Shown: piece after piece, positions 1 to 9,245 of the stretch | How the letters are laid out: each line of letters starts with the position of its first letter | How positions within the stretch are numbered: position 1 is the stretch's first letter | Assembly: GCF_009755275.1 (NCBI RefSeq) | Contig: NZ_WQLA01000006.1 | Span: forward strand, 186,001 to 250,000 | From: Mucilaginibacter aquatilis | GTDB taxonomy: Bacteria; Bacteroidota; Bacteroidia; Sphingobacteriales; Sphingobacteriaceae | Length of the DNA: 64,000 bases | Direction: 5' to 3' | Translations under genes and position numbers: made by a program | The notes under the pieces: generated by a model | What the model was told of the DNA's origin: nothing | Seen by the model: the letters and a program-made list of their open reading frames with translations, nothing else | The model's database searches: none

Positions 1-331
1 AGGAATGCCCTACAAGCGCGGCTTTTTTATCATAAAAGCTATCCGGAAAATCACAGGCATCAATAAAGGCCTTTAACACGCCCGGAAAGCTGCCGTTGTA
101 TTCGGGAATAACAAACAAAAACTTTTGTGAGGCATTAATGAGCTTTCGTATCGGACCAAATTCGGCGCTGCATTTGCCGTACATATCAGTTTGGATGAAG
201 TTTGGCGGCAAATTTTCTAACGACAAAAGCTCAACTTCCAAACCCTTTTTTATAAGCTGCCTTTGATAATATTTGGCTAATTTTAAAGTTGAACTTCCAG
301 GACGGTTAGTAGCAGCAACAACGGTAATCAT
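1..331 (-). CDS. NADPH-dependent FMN reductase family protein (partial, runs off the left edge)
   Basis: The 110 visible residues form the N-terminal part of a flavodoxin-fold reductase. The frame opens with ATG at 331, continues without a stop to base 1, and begins MITVVAATNRPGSSTLKLAK, the phosphate-binding first strand and loop of the NADPH-dependent FMN reductase family. Further in, the motif PEYNGSFPGVLKAFID is the hallmark flavin-binding segment of that family. Members reduce FMN, quinones, azo dyes or chromate with NAD(P)H in the cytoplasm; the substrate here cannot be read. It is divergent from parA. The C-terminal part lies outside the window. Confidence 0.85.
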   Translation of the reverse strand, partial: MITVVAATNRPGSSTLKLAKYYQRQLIKKGLEVELLSLENLPPNFIQTDMYGKCSAEFGPIRKLINASQKFLFVIPEYNGSFPGVLKAFIDACDFPDSFYDKKAALVGHS

Positions 332-438
332 TAAAAAAGTGTTTATAAGTTAACGCAACACCATCGACTGCCGAATTGTTTAATTTCGTATCTTTAGCCC
401 CCGGTTTAAAGCAAAGCGAAAGTATAAATTTTTAGCTT

Positions 439-446
439 TACTTTTG
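439..446 (+). promoter_or_regulatory. Bacteroidota-type -7 promoter element before parA
   Basis: TACTTTTG matches the TAnnTTTG consensus of the primary sigma factor of Bacteroidota. It lies 43 bases before the parA start. No clear -33 TTG box at the usual spacing was found. A second near-match, TATCTTTA, lies about 50 bases further upstream. Confidence 0.45.
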
Positions 447-489
447 ATTATCCGGCAAAGGCTGTTTTCTTAATATCTGAGGTAATAAA

Positions 490-1293
490 ATGAGTAAAAT
501 AATAGCTTTAGCTAATCAAAAAGGTGGCGTTGGCAAAACCACATCGTCTATAAACCTGGCTGCAAGTTTAGCCGTTTTAGAGTATAAAACGCTACTGGTT
601 GATGCCGATCCGCAGGCTAACTCAACATCGGGTATAGGCTTTGATCCACGCACTATAAAAACCAGCATATACGAGTGTATCATTAACCAGGTTGAGGCCA
701 AAGACGCCATCCAGAAAACCGATACACCCAACCTCGACCTGTTGCCTGCTCATATTGATTTGGTAGGTGCCGAGATTGAAATGATTAACCTTACCGACCG
801 CGAGTATAAAATGAAAGCCATTTTAGACCAGGTTCGCGATCAGTATGATTTCATCATTATTGACTGCTCACCATCGTTAGGCTTAATTACCATCAATGCA
901 CTTACCGCGGCCGATTCGGTAATTATTCCAGTACAGTGTGAGTATTTTGCATTGGAAGGTTTAGGAAAGTTATTGAATACAATTAAAATTGTTCAAAACA
1001 GGCTAAATCCCGAGTTAGATATTGAAGGCATTTTGCTTACCATGTATGATGTTAGGCTGCGCCTGTCAAACCAGGTTGTTGAAGAAGTACGTACACACTT
1101 TGAAGATCTTGTTTTTGATACCATTATACAGCGCAACACCCGTTTAAGCGAGGCTCCAAGCTTTGGTGTTTCGGTAATTATGCACGATGCAACCTGTAAA
1201 GGCGCAGTAAACTATTTAAACCTGGCACGCGAAATTATACGCAAAAACGGTTTAGGACAAACAGCAGGTAAAGCTACACCTGCAGCAGTTTAA
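490..1293 (+). CDS. parA: ParA/Soj-type chromosome partitioning ATPase
   Basis: ParA family ATPase (267 residues) that works with ParB in chromosome segregation. The deviant Walker A box KGGVGKTTSS is at residues 11-20, the Walker A' segment LLVDADPQAN around 35-44, and the Walker B Asp at about 125 in IIIDCSPSLG. The length is normal for chromosomal Soj proteins. The start is the only ATG that places the signature Lys at position 11, as in homologues. parB follows after 9 bases, and DUF5683, dapB and lepB follow on the same strand, an order common in Bacteroidota. The protein acts on the nucleoid and cycles between dimer and monomer with ATP. Confidence 0.96.
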   Translation: MSKIIALANQKGGVGKTTSSINLAASLAVLEYKTLLVDADPQANSTSGIGFDPRTIKTSIYECIINQVEAKDAIQKTDTPNLDLLPAHIDLVGAEIEMINLTDREYKMKAILDQVRDQYDFIIIDCSPSLGLITINALTAADSVIIPVQCEYFALEGLGKLLNTIKIVQNRLNPELDIEGILLTMYDVRLRLSNQVVEEVRTHFEDLVFDTIIQRNTRLSEAPSFGVSVIMHDATCKGAVNYLNLAREIIRKNGLGQTAGKATPAAV

Positions 1294-1302
1294 GTTTTAT
1301 AA

Positions 1303-2223
1303 ATGAGTTTAGATAAAAAGAAGGCATTAGGAAAAGGGCTGAGTGCCCTGCTCAATGATTCGGACAGTGTAAAAGCCCAAAGCAATTACCAGCGCGAAAC
1401 AGGGAGCACAAATAACTCGAACGCAGGTAATGCCCTGGGTTCGGTTAATGAAATACGTATTGCCGAAATAGAGATAAATCCGTTTCAACCCCGTACTGAT
1501 TTTGACGAGCAGGCGCTTATTGAACTTGCCGAATCAATTAAATTACAGGGGTTAATACAGCCTATAACAGTTAGGAGGGTAAATTCTCACTCCTATCAAT
1601 TAATATCGGGCGAGCGCCGTTTACGTGCGTCAAAACGTGCCGGCTTAAACACTATTCCGGCCTATGTGCGCACCGCCAACGATCAGCAGATGCTGGAGAT
1701 GGCGCTTATAGAAAACATTCAGCGTGAAAACTTAAACGCAATGGAAGTTGCCTTAAGCTTTCAGCGTATGATTGATGAATGCAGCCTGAAACAGGAAGAG
1801 CTTGGCGAACGCGTAAGTAAAAACCGCAGTACAGTTACTAATTATTTACGCTTGTTGAAGCTGCCACCCAGCATACAGGCATCTATTCGTGATGGGGATA
1901 TCAGTATGGGTCATGCCCGTGCGTTAATCAACATTACCGATCCGGTTAAACAAGTACACCTGCACCAGCAAATATTGCAGCAGGGCCTGTCGGTTCGTAA
2001 GGTTGAAGAGATGGTACGTGCACTGCAAAACGGCCCTGAGAAAAAAGAAAGCAATAAACCTGCACCTGTTCCGTTTCAGTTACAAAAAATCCAGGACGAT
2101 CTGGCATCAAAGTTCAGCAGCAAGGTAAAACTTAAGGTAGGCAACAAAGGCTCGGGCAGCATTGAAATACCCTTTTTATCGCAGGAAGACTTAGGCCGTA
2201 TACTCGAGATGCTGGATTGGTAA
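1303..2223 (+). CDS. parB: ParB/Spo0J chromosome partitioning protein
   Basis: DNA-binding CTPase clamp (306 residues) that loads on parS sites and stimulates ParA. In order: a short N-terminal ParA-interaction tail (MSLDKKKALGKGLSALL), the ParB/Srx domain at about 50-145 with the CTP-binding GERRLRAS box at 103-110 and ENIQRENL around 137-144, a helix-turn-helix at about 155-185 (EELGERVSKNRSTVTNYL), and a C-terminal dimerisation domain. It lies 9 bases after parA and shares its transcript. No consensus parS site was recognised in this window, so its binding sites should be elsewhere. Confidence 0.95.
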   Translation: MSLDKKKALGKGLSALLNDSDSVKAQSNYQRETGSTNNSNAGNALGSVNEIRIAEIEINPFQPRTDFDEQALIELAESIKLQGLIQPITVRRVNSHSYQLISGERRLRASKRAGLNTIPAYVRTANDQQMLEMALIENIQRENLNAMEVALSFQRMIDECSLKQEELGERVSKNRSTVTNYLRLLKLPPSIQASIRDGDISMGHARALINITDPVKQVHLHQQILQQGLSVRKVEEMVRALQNGPEKKESNKPAPVPFQLQKIQDDLASKFSSKVKLKVGNKGSGSIEIPFLSQEDLGRILEMLDW

Positions 2224-2232
2224 AACCATCAC

Positions 2233-2925
2233 ATGAACAGGCTTATCATAATAATTATTGGCTTAATCCTTTTTTCGGCTACAGCTTACGCGCAAAAGCC
2301 CGATACTGTAAGGCTGCGCGATGAAATTGAACGTCGGCAACGTGTGCGCGACTCTGTTGCAGGTAAGCGTGTTATAACCGATGTAATTACCAAAAAAAAT
2401 AAAAAGCTTTACCGGCCCGATAGCACGCATAGCCCCTCGCTTGCTTTTAAACGCTCTGCGTTTGTACCCGGTTGGGGTCAACTTTATAACCGTAAATGGT
2501 GGAAGCTTCCCTTGGTGTATGGTGGTTTAGGCGGACTTGCTGGAATATACATATGGAACCGCGGTAATTACAAAGACTTTTTACGTGTATATCAATTAAA
2601 AAGAGCCGGTGCAAACCAACCCGATGAAAGTGACCCGCAAAGTGTTAAGGACCTTTTTGCACGCGCAGCGGGTATATCACAAACTACTATTGAAAATAAT
2701 GTAAATTACCACGAACGTAATATGCAGTTATGTATTTTAGGCTTTGTTGGTTTTTGGGGCATACAAATGATTGATGCTTACATTGATGCCAAATTCATCC
2801 ACTCCTATACCATGGATCGCGATTTGAGCTTTAAAATAACCCCCGGCATTGAAACAGGCCCGTTGTATGCTTCAGGTAACTTACCTTCTATTACTCCCGT
2901 TTTAAAATTGAGCCTTACGTTTTAG
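2233..2925 (+). CDS. DUF5683 domain protein, exported or membrane-associated
   Basis: A 230-residue protein with an N-terminal signal peptide (hydrophobic residues 4-18, then AYAQ). A charged linker is followed by the DUF5683 domain from about residue 75, whose hallmark is SAFVPGWGQLYNRKWWKLP. One or two further hydrophobic stretches lie near 90-110 and 160-180. The family is confined to Bacteroidota and its function is unknown. The protein starts 9 bases after parB and almost certainly shares the parAB transcript. This conserved placement suggests an envelope role tied to cell division or growth, but that is inference. Confidence 0.85.
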   Translation: MNRLIIIIIGLILFSATAYAQKPDTVRLRDEIERRQRVRDSVAGKRVITDVITKKNKKLYRPDSTHSPSLAFKRSAFVPGWGQLYNRKWWKLPLVYGGLGGLAGIYIWNRGNYKDFLRVYQLKRAGANQPDESDPQSVKDLFARAAGISQTTIENNVNYHERNMQLCILGFVGFWGIQMIDAYIDAKFIHSYTMDRDLSFKITPGIETGPLYASGNLPSITPVLKLSLTF

Positions 2926-3058
2926 GCACTTCAAACGTCTTATGATTCGGAAATCCGGCATACATAAGCAGCACTAATATTTCTTCGGTTATGCGGGTTT
3001 TAAAAGTTACCTTTACCGTTAAATAACTGTAATTTATTCGTTTTAACTAAATTGCTCC

Positions 3059-3811
3059 ATGAAAATTGCGCTCTTCGGATACGGCAAAATGGGTAAAATC
3101 ATTGAAAAGATAGCTACCGACCGCCGTCACGAAATTGTACTGATAATTGATAAAGACAACCTGCACGAGGCCACAGTTGAAAACCTTCAAAAGGCTGATG
3201 TTGCCATAGAGTTTAGCACACCTGCTACCGCTATCCAAAACATGAATCTTTGCTTTGAGGCCGGTGTACCACTGGTGGTGGGCACAACAGGTTGGTATGA
3301 AAACCTTGATGAGATTAAAGAAAAGTGCATTGCCGGTAACAATACGCTAATGTATGGCTCTAACTACAGTGTTGGCGTTAACATCTTTTTTCATGTAAAC
3401 CGCATGCTGGCAAAAATTATGAACAACTATCCTTACTACGAAGTACAGGTAGAAGAAATTCATCATACGCAAAAGCTTGATTCGCCCAGCGGTACCGCTA
3501 TAACGATAGCCGAGGGAGTGCTGGAAAACTTTGATGCAAAAAACGAGTGGAAGAACGTATTGGTAACTGACACTGGTGAGGCGGCTGATGATGCGCTTAC
3601 CAATAGTCAATTGCTGATTGAGTCGCACCGGATTGAGAATGTACCGGGTACACATACCGTAATGTATGACTCTGAAGTTGATAGTATTGAATTTAAACAT
3701 ACAGCCCATAACCGTAATGGCTTTGCCTTAGGTGCTGTAATAGCAGCAGAATGGCTGAAAGATAAAAAAGGATTTTACGCTGTAACAGATATGTTTACCT
3801 TTAACGCCTGA
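3059..3811 (+). CDS. dapB: 4-hydroxy-tetrahydrodipicolinate reductase
   Basis: Reduces 4-hydroxy-tetrahydrodipicolinate with NAD(P)H in lysine and diaminopimelate synthesis, which feeds peptidoglycan. At 250 residues it has the usual length. The N-terminal Rossmann motif is GYGKMGK at residues 7-13; GTTGWYE and the catalytic and substrate-binding segment EEIHHTQKLDSPSGTA are all present. A 133-base gap separates it from the DUF5683 gene, with a weak TACCTTTA element about 40 bases before the start, so it may have its own promoter. lepB follows after 27 bases. Confidence 0.96.
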   Translation: MKIALFGYGKMGKIIEKIATDRRHEIVLIIDKDNLHEATVENLQKADVAIEFSTPATAIQNMNLCFEAGVPLVVGTTGWYENLDEIKEKCIAGNNTLMYGSNYSVGVNIFFHVNRMLAKIMNNYPYYEVQVEEIHHTQKLDSPSGTAITIAEGVLENFDAKNEWKNVLVTDTGEAADDALTNSQLLIESHRIENVPGTHTVMYDSEVDSIEFKHTAHNRNGFALGAVIAAEWLKDKKGFYAVTDMFTFNA

Positions 3812-3838
3812 TACGGCCTAAATTATTGATTATAAAAT

Positions 3839-4951
3839 ATGAACTGGAAATTCTGGGAGAAGAAGAACAAGGAAGATCAGCCTAAAAAGAAAAAAAGTGC
3901 AGCACGCGAATGGACGGATGCCATTATTTTTGCAGTGGTTGCAGCTACGCTTATACGTACATTATTCATTGAAGCTTACACCATTCCAACCGAATCAATG
4001 GAACGCTCACTACTTGTGGGTGATTTTTTGTTCGTAAGCAAGGTAAATTATGGCGCCCGCACCCCAATGACGCCTATCGCTTTCCCTTTTGCGCATCATA
4101 CTATGCCAATCATAGGCACCAAGGCTTATTGGGATGGCGTGAAATTGCCTTACTATAGATTACCGGGCTTAAGTGATATTAAAAAAGGTGATGTTGTTGT
4201 ATTTAACTACCCAATGGAAGCCGACAGCCCGTTTTACCGGCCGGTTGATAAGCGTGAAAACTACATTAAACGTTGCCAGGGAACACCCGGCGATACGCTT
4301 TCAATAGTTGACGCACAGGTATTTGTTAATGGCAAGGCTAACCCTAACCCACCCGAAGGGCAAATTAATTACGAATTGCAAACCAACGGTACAGAAATTA
4401 ACCCTAAAATTTGGGAAGAGCTAAATGTAACCATATCTGATTACAGCCCTTATCCTACCATGACAAAAGCATCTGCAGATGCTTTAAAGAAGATGGGTAA
4501 TTTCACCATGGTTAAACCGCATATATCGCCAAAGGATTCTGTTAGCCTGATGGAAGAACCTGTGTTTCCTAAAGACAAGCATTACGAGAAGTGGAACCAG
4601 GATAATTACGGCCCGATCATAGTACCTAAAAAAGGATGGACTGTAAAACTTGACAGCTTAAATCTTCCATTTTATAAACGTGCTATTACAGTTTACGAAG
4701 GCAACAAGCTTGAAGTAAATGGCAACGACATTTTAATTAACGGTGCTAAAGCTGGCAGCTATACCTTTAAAATGAATTACTACTGGATGATGGGCGATAA
4801 CAGACACAACTCTTTGGACTCGCGCTTTTGGGGCTTTGTACCTGAAGACCATGTAGTAGGCAAGGCTTTGTTTGTATGGATGAGCTGGGACAGCAACGCC
4901 AGCTTCCTGAACAAAATAAGGTGGAGCCGCCTGTTTATGGGCATTCATTAA
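3839..4951 (+). CDS. lepB: Signal peptidase I
   Basis: Membrane serine protease of family S26 that removes signal peptides from secreted proteins. A cytoplasmic Lys-rich N-terminus is followed by one membrane helix at about 26-44. The catalytic Ser is residue 53 in IPTESMERSLLVGDFLFVSK and the general-base Lys is residue 144 in RENYIKRCQGTPGD. The C-terminal box MMGDNRHNSLDSRFWGFVP is intact. At 370 residues it is longer than the enterobacterial enzyme because of an insert between the Lys box and the C-terminal box, as in other Bacteroidota. It is co-directional with dapB and ends 6 bases before a strong terminator. Confidence 0.95.
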   Translation: MNWKFWEKKNKEDQPKKKKSAAREWTDAIIFAVVAATLIRTLFIEAYTIPTESMERSLLVGDFLFVSKVNYGARTPMTPIAFPFAHHTMPIIGTKAYWDGVKLPYYRLPGLSDIKKGDVVVFNYPMEADSPFYRPVDKRENYIKRCQGTPGDTLSIVDAQVFVNGKANPNPPEGQINYELQTNGTEINPKIWEELNVTISDYSPYPTMTKASADALKKMGNFTMVKPHISPKDSVSLMEEPVFPKDKHYEKWNQDNYGPIIVPKKGWTVKLDSLNLPFYKRAITVYEGNKLEVNGNDILINGAKAGSYTFKMNYYWMMGDNRHNSLDSRFWGFVPEDHVVGKALFVWMSWDSNASFLNKIRWSRLFMGIH

Positions 4952-4957
4952 AAAGCA

Positions 4958-4979
4958 AAACCCGGTTTAAGCCGGGTTT
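4958..4979 (+). terminator. Rho-independent terminator after lepB
   Basis: The 9-bp stem AAACCCGGT / GCCGGGTTT (one G-T pair) with a TTAA loop starts 6 bases after the lepB stop and is followed by a T-rich run. It closes the dapB-lepB unit. Confidence 0.85.
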
Positions 4980-5044
4980 CATTTTGTTATCATTTATCGT
5001 CTTTACTTATACGTCAAACTTCAGTTTAACATGTAATGATAAAG

Positions 5045-5084
5045 AAAGAAGCCGCCTTGAACACAGTATCAAGGCGGCTTCTTT
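5045..5084 (-). terminator. Terminator of the TonB receptor gene, probably bidirectional
   Basis: A perfect 16-bp inverted repeat (5045-5060 with 5069-5084, GC-rich core GAAGCCGCCTTGA) encloses an 8-base loop. It lies 19 bases beyond the stop of the minus-strand receptor gene. T-rich sequence follows on both strands, so it can also back up the lepB terminator. Confidence 0.88.
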
Positions 5085-5103
5085 TTGTTACTTACTTATA
5101 TCT

Positions 5104-7602
5104 TTAATTACTGCGGAGCATAGCGCCACCGCCCATGCCTCCACCCATGTCATCAAGGTTTCCTCCACCATTGTCCTGGTCTTGGTTTCTTTTTCGTTTT
5201 TGCTCTGAACCATTGCTGCCAAACCTGTACGATATAGTGAAGGATATGGTACGGAATGAAAAACGACGATAAGACTCAGATGTGTAAGGAACATTCACTG
5301 TTGTGTTGTTGATGATTGATCCGAACCTGCGGGTATTAAATATATCGCGCACATTTCCGCTTATGTTTAAAGCCTTGGTAATGTCGTAACGCACGCCACC
5401 ATCAAAGCCATATAACGCTTTGCTGTACCCCTGTGCAATTACTTGTTTGCCCTGGTAATCGCCGCGCAATTGTATGCCTAACTTTTTAATTGGCTTAATG
5501 TTAGCTGTAAGGTTACCGTTAAAAGCGTAGCCTGAGCTTGACGGAACAAACAATGCCGGATCGCCCTTGATGTCACGATAATATACGTTTACGTTACCTG
5601 TTAAATCAAACTTTGATGATGCAGTTAGCTTGGCAATTAATTCATAACCTGCGTTTGCTGCACTGTTAATATTTGCAAACTGTGTAATGGTTCGTACCGA
5701 ATCGAGCGGTAAACGCACCTGCTGTATGTTTTCGTTGGTGTAACGATAGTATAGTGATGAGGTAAGCGTAAGCGCATTCCAGTAGTTGATGTAGCTTAAC
5801 TCAAATGCATGCGTATCTTCAGGGCGCAAGCTTGGGTTACCCTGTTGGTAGTTCAGCGGGTCGCTACGATCTAAAAACGGGTTTAACTGCCTGTCGCGTG
5901 GCCTGCTTACACGGCGGGTATAGCTTAATTGCAAAGTTTGATTCTCAGTAAGCTTGTCGCTCAGAAACACACTTGGATACGGACGGAAATAATCCTGCTT
6001 GAATTCCTGTGTGCTACCTGCCAAACGGCTGCGAATATGCGCATCTTCTAAACGCACACCAACCTGTACACCAAACCTTCCAAACTGACGCTGATAGTTA
6101 GTGTAAACAGCATGCACCTGCTCGTTATAAAGTAAGTTGTTTGAACGGGTTGCGTCATATACAAACTGGTCTTGGGTACCGTCAATCAAAGCAAACGCCC
6201 TGAAATCATTATCATTACGGTTAAAAGTACTGCGATAACCCGCCTCTAATTTACTGTCTTTGGTTAGCGGCGTGGTATAATCTGCCTGCAGGTTCCAGTT
6301 GCGCTGGCGTCCCCTTGTAAAGTTATTTTGCCTGAAGAGACTATCACTTAAGGCTGGTACGTAAAAGTTGTAACTGGTAAGCAACTGCTCATCACCATCT
6401 TCTTTTTGCGATGAGTAACCTACGTTGGCTGTAAGCTCCTGGCCGGGCTTCTTATATTTATGGCTAAAGTCGGCGTTCAGGTCAAAATTGGTACCCGAGT
6501 TTGACGAAACGTTATTTTGATTTAAACGCTGTGTTAAAGCGCTATTACGGGTTATACCGGTTCCGCCATTTTGAAAGCGATCACGGTCGCGTATATTGAT
6601 ATTATCAGATAATGTTAAAACACTTTTTGAGTCAAGATTGATATCAATACCAGTACGGATGTTATGAGAATTAAACTTGAAGGTTTGATCTGATTCCTGG
6701 TTTTGGAATATTGCTGTATCAGTACCAGGGTAGGTAATTCTGTTGGTATAACCATTGCCAATACGGTTGGCTTTACGGTAGCTGTAATTTCCAAAGATGT
6801 TTACCGCTGATGTTTGGTAGGCCAGGTTTAAACTTGCGTTACGTTGCTTTTGATTACCTATGGTACCGGCTACTGAGCCATTGAAACCAAGCTGTGCGTT
6901 ACGCTTTAAAATAATGTTGATGATACCTGATTGCCCTTCAGCATCATATTTTGATGACGGATTGGTAATTACCTCAATATTTTCAATGGCGCTTGCAGGT
7001 ATAGATTGTAGTATATCACTCACACTGCCGCCCGATATTGCCGATGGCTTGCCATTTACCAACACACGCACATTGTTTGAACCACGTAATGCTACATTAC
7101 CTTCAACATCAACCTGTACCGATGGCACGTTGGTTAATAAATCAGTTGCCGAGCCACCCTGGCTAACTAAACTCTGGTCAACACTAAATACCTTTTTATC
7201 GGTGCTGAGCTTAATCTGGCTGCGTTGTCCGGTTACCACCACTTCTTTAAGCACTCCTTTGGCTGGCTTAATTTTAATTGCTGCCAGTTGAATTACTCTT
7301 TTAGCCGGTGTAATCTGTACGTTTTCCTGCGTAAAGGTAAGGTAACCTAAAAAAGTTGCTTTGAATGTATAGGTGCCATCTTTTAAGCCGTCAATTTTGA
7401 AATTTCCGCTTAAATCTGTTTGTATACCTTTTGTTGTATTATCGGCTTTGTTGGTTATGCTAACACTTGCAAACTCAAGTGGCTGGTTGGTGTTGGCATC
7501 AACCAGTTTGCCGCTTACCGAACCGCCGGTTTGGGCCAGTACGTTAAGCGTGAGTAAAGTAAATAAAAATAAAAGTGTTCGTTTTATAACCGGAAAATTC
7601 AT
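5104..7602 (-). CDS. TonB-dependent outer membrane receptor (carboxypeptidase-like N-terminal domain, plug, barrel)
   Basis: An 832-residue outer membrane protein with a signal peptide (MNFPVIKRTLLFLFTLLTLNVLAQ region), a CarboxypepD_reg-like Ig domain at about 25-115 (SGKLVDANTNQPLEFASVSI), a TonB box and plug at about 120-230 (VLVNGKPSA, YDAEGQSGIINIILKRN), and a C-terminal beta-barrel of the OMP_b-brl_3 type. No SusD partner lies next to it, so this is probably not a classical glycan-import pair, and the substrate cannot be inferred. After the likely last barrel strand (FRTISFTISYRFG) there is an unusual tail of about 35 residues rich in Gly, Asp and Met. It is a single-gene unit with its own terminator. 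Confidence 0.9.
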   Translation of the reverse strand: MNFPVIKRTLLFLFTLLTLNVLAQTGGSVSGKLVDANTNQPLEFASVSITNKADNTTKGIQTDLSGNFKIDGLKDGTYTFKATFLGYLTFTQENVQITPAKRVIQLAAIKIKPAKGVLKEVVVTGQRSQIKLSTDKKVFSVDQSLVSQGGSATDLLTNVPSVQVDVEGNVALRGSNNVRVLVNGKPSAISGGSVSDILQSIPASAIENIEVITNPSSKYDAEGQSGIINIILKRNAQLGFNGSVAGTIGNQKQRNASLNLAYQTSAVNIFGNYSYRKANRIGNGYTNRITYPGTDTAIFQNQESDQTFKFNSHNIRTGIDINLDSKSVLTLSDNINIRDRDRFQNGGTGITRNSALTQRLNQNNVSSNSGTNFDLNADFSHKYKKPGQELTANVGYSSQKEDGDEQLLTSYNFYVPALSDSLFRQNNFTRGRQRNWNLQADYTTPLTKDSKLEAGYRSTFNRNDNDFRAFALIDGTQDQFVYDATRSNNLLYNEQVHAVYTNYQRQFGRFGVQVGVRLEDAHIRSRLAGSTQEFKQDYFRPYPSVFLSDKLTENQTLQLSYTRRVSRPRDRQLNPFLDRSDPLNYQQGNPSLRPEDTHAFELSYINYWNALTLTSSLYYRYTNENIQQVRLPLDSVRTITQFANINSAANAGYELIAKLTASSKFDLTGNVNVYYRDIKGDPALFVPSSSGYAFNGNLTANIKPIKKLGIQLRGDYQGKQVIAQGYSKALYGFDGGVRYDITKALNISGNVRDIFNTRRFGSIINNTTVNVPYTSESYRRFSFRTISFTISYRFGSNGSEQKRKRNQDQDNGGGNLDDMGGGMGGGAMLRSN

Positions 7603-7719
7603 CCGGCAAAAATCCCCTTTTTAAATTTACCCCAATAGTAAGCCTTGTAACTTTATTGCTAATTAACCATGTAGTTGAGGTAATTTTTTTATTACCAAAT
7701 AAGCATGCTTGAACTTAGG

Positions 7720-8208
7720 TTAGCCTTTCTTAACTATAGCTGCCAGGTCTTTCACTTTAGGCTCTTTATCAAAGGTTTTTAAAAGCTTACCATTACGGTT
7801 GTAAATGGCAACGTAAGGCGTCATTTTAACCCCGTAGTAATTTAATATGTCATATGAGCCCTGCTCGGTGCCAACAGTTACATTTGGATAAGCCGAAAGA
7901 CCAAAATCGCGGTGAAAACCTTTCACCATCTTATACATGGCATCGGTAATTAGCACTATTTGCACTTTCGAAAAATCCTGCTTCATACGCTCCTTCATGT
8001 CATACATCAACTGCTGGCAATGGCCACAGTCTGGCATGAAATAAATGATCATTACCGGCATTGCTTTTTTAAGGTTGGCCTGCGTGCGGTATGTACTATC
8101 AGGAGCTAAAATTTTATACTTAGGAATATTTTGAATCTTAGCATTATTTTGAGCCTGCGTACATCCAACGGCCACAATAAAGCTTAATAGTAAAAGTATT
8201 CTTTTCAT
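7720..8208 (-). CDS. Thioredoxin-fold lipoprotein with CGHC motif
   Basis: Periplasmic thiol-disulfide protein of the thioredoxin/TlpA class. The start is taken at ATG 8208, because only then does a lipoprotein signal begin the protein (MKRILLLLSFIVAVGC, Cys16). An ATG further upstream would overlap the preceding gene. The product is 162 residues. The active site is CGHC at 61-64 in YFMPDCGHCQQ and a cis-Pro loop follows (VKMTPYVAIY). It begins 16 bases after the Gfo/Idh gene and is probably co-transcribed with it. The redox partner is unknown. Confidence 0.85.
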   Translation of the reverse strand: MKRILLLLSFIVAVGCTQAQNNAKIQNIPKYKILAPDSTYRTQANLKKAMPVMIIYFMPDCGHCQQLMYDMKERMKQDFSKVQIVLITDAMYKMVKGFHRDFGLSAYPNVTVGTEQGSYDILNYYGVKMTPYVAIYNRNGKLLKTFDKEPKVKDLAAIVKKG

Positions 8209-8224
8209 CGTGTGTAACATTGTA

Positions 8225-9241
8225 CTATAATTCCAGCAGTTCAAGTTGCCATGCCACATGCTCATCTGTTATTGGGTAAACAGCGCCATTGGCTAACGTT
8301 TGGTAAACGGCTTCGAACAAATTTAAATAATTACCTTCAAGTGATGGTATTTTTTCAAGGGTCTTTTCCGTACCAATACCCATTATGGTTAATATACCTT
8401 CGCTACCTTCAGGCTCAACGCCATAATTATGGTCAGTTGGTTTTATGGCTTTATCAAGCTGCGCTTCCTGTACATCTACCCTGTCCTTAACATAACTTCC
8501 AGCTGTGCCATGCACGATAAAAGAGGGCATAGGGTGTGCAATTAAAAGCCCCGATGTTACATTTACTACCAGTTGGTGAGGGTAAGTAAGTTGATAAGAA
8601 AAATAATCAACAACCTCTGAACCCTCGCGGTGCGTTGCAGTAACTTTATTGGCAGTAATGGGTTTGCCAAACAAACTTATAATCTGGTCTAACAAATGCG
8701 GCCCAAGATCATAAATCAAGCCATTAGCCGGTGTTTGTGCGGTTTCTTTGAACAGCTTAGGACTTAATACTGGTCTGTACCTGTCAAAGCGGAAATTAAC
8801 TTCGATCAACTCCCCTAACCGGCCGCTTTCAATTATGTCTTTAACAGACAGGAAATCACTGTCCCACCTGCGGTTTTGGTAAACCAGTACGTGCAAACCT
8901 TTTTGCTTTGCAATATCAAACAATTCAAACAGTTGCGCTGAGGTTGCCGTTACAGGCTTTTCTACCAAAACGCTTTTCCCGGCAAGCAGAGCTTGCCTGG
9001 CGTGTTCGTAATGCAAATAATTTGGCGTATTAACTATAATCAGTTCAATTTCGTTATCTGCAAGTATTGCTTCAATACTATCGTAACTAATTACATCGGG
9101 GTAAAACTGGTTAACGTTTTTATTGGTACGTTCAACAACAGCCTTAAAATTGAACCCTTGATGCGCATGTACAAACGGTGCATGAAATATACGCCCCGAC
9201 ATGCCAAAAGATAAAATACCGGTAACAATAGGTGATGACAT
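8225..9241 (-). CDS. Gfo/Idh/MocA family oxidoreductase
   Basis: NAD(P)-dependent sugar or polyol dehydrogenase family (338 residues). An N-terminal Rossmann domain (ILSFGMSGRIFHAPF) is followed by the family signature GKSVLVEKPVTAT with the conserved Lys of EKP. The C-terminal alpha/beta domain contains the putative catalytic region YDLGPHLLDQIISLFG (His in GPHLLDQ). The sequence resembles YdgJ-like members. The substrate cannot be assigned from context. A -7-like element lies only 4 bases before the ATG, so the message may be leaderless. It is followed by the thioredoxin-fold lipoprotein. Confidence 0.9.
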   Translation of the reverse strand: MSSPIVTGILSFGMSGRIFHAPFVHAHQGFNFKAVVERTNKNVNQFYPDVISYDSIEAILADNEIELIIVNTPNYLHYEHARQALLAGKSVLVEKPVTATSAQLFELFDIAKQKGLHVLVYQNRRWDSDFLSVKDIIESGRLGELIEVNFRFDRYRPVLSPKLFKETAQTPANGLIYDLGPHLLDQIISLFGKPITANKVTATHREGSEVVDYFSYQLTYPHQLVVNVTSGLLIAHPMPSFIVHGTAGSYVKDRVDVQEAQLDKAIKPTDHNYGVEPEGSEGILTIMGIGTEKTLEKIPSLEGNYLNLFEAVYQTLANGAVYPITDEHVAWQLELLEL

Positions 9242-9245
9242 ATTG

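Noticed and set aside
2940..2985. Hairpin-like sequence CTTATG / CATAAG between DUF5683 and dapB
   Set aside because: Only six pairs with a loose loop and no T-run; too weak to call.
3347..3709. 120-residue minus-strand frame inside dapB
   Set aside because: Antisense to a well-conserved gene; the composition follows the codon pattern of dapB.
4876..5208. 110-residue plus-strand frame across the end of lepB and two terminators
   Set aside because: It runs through two terminator hairpins and into the receptor gene; no conserved feature.
6860..7291. 143-residue frame on the plus strand inside the TonB receptor gene
   Set aside because: Shadow of the receptor's minus-strand coding sequence; no motif, no start context and no homologous feature.
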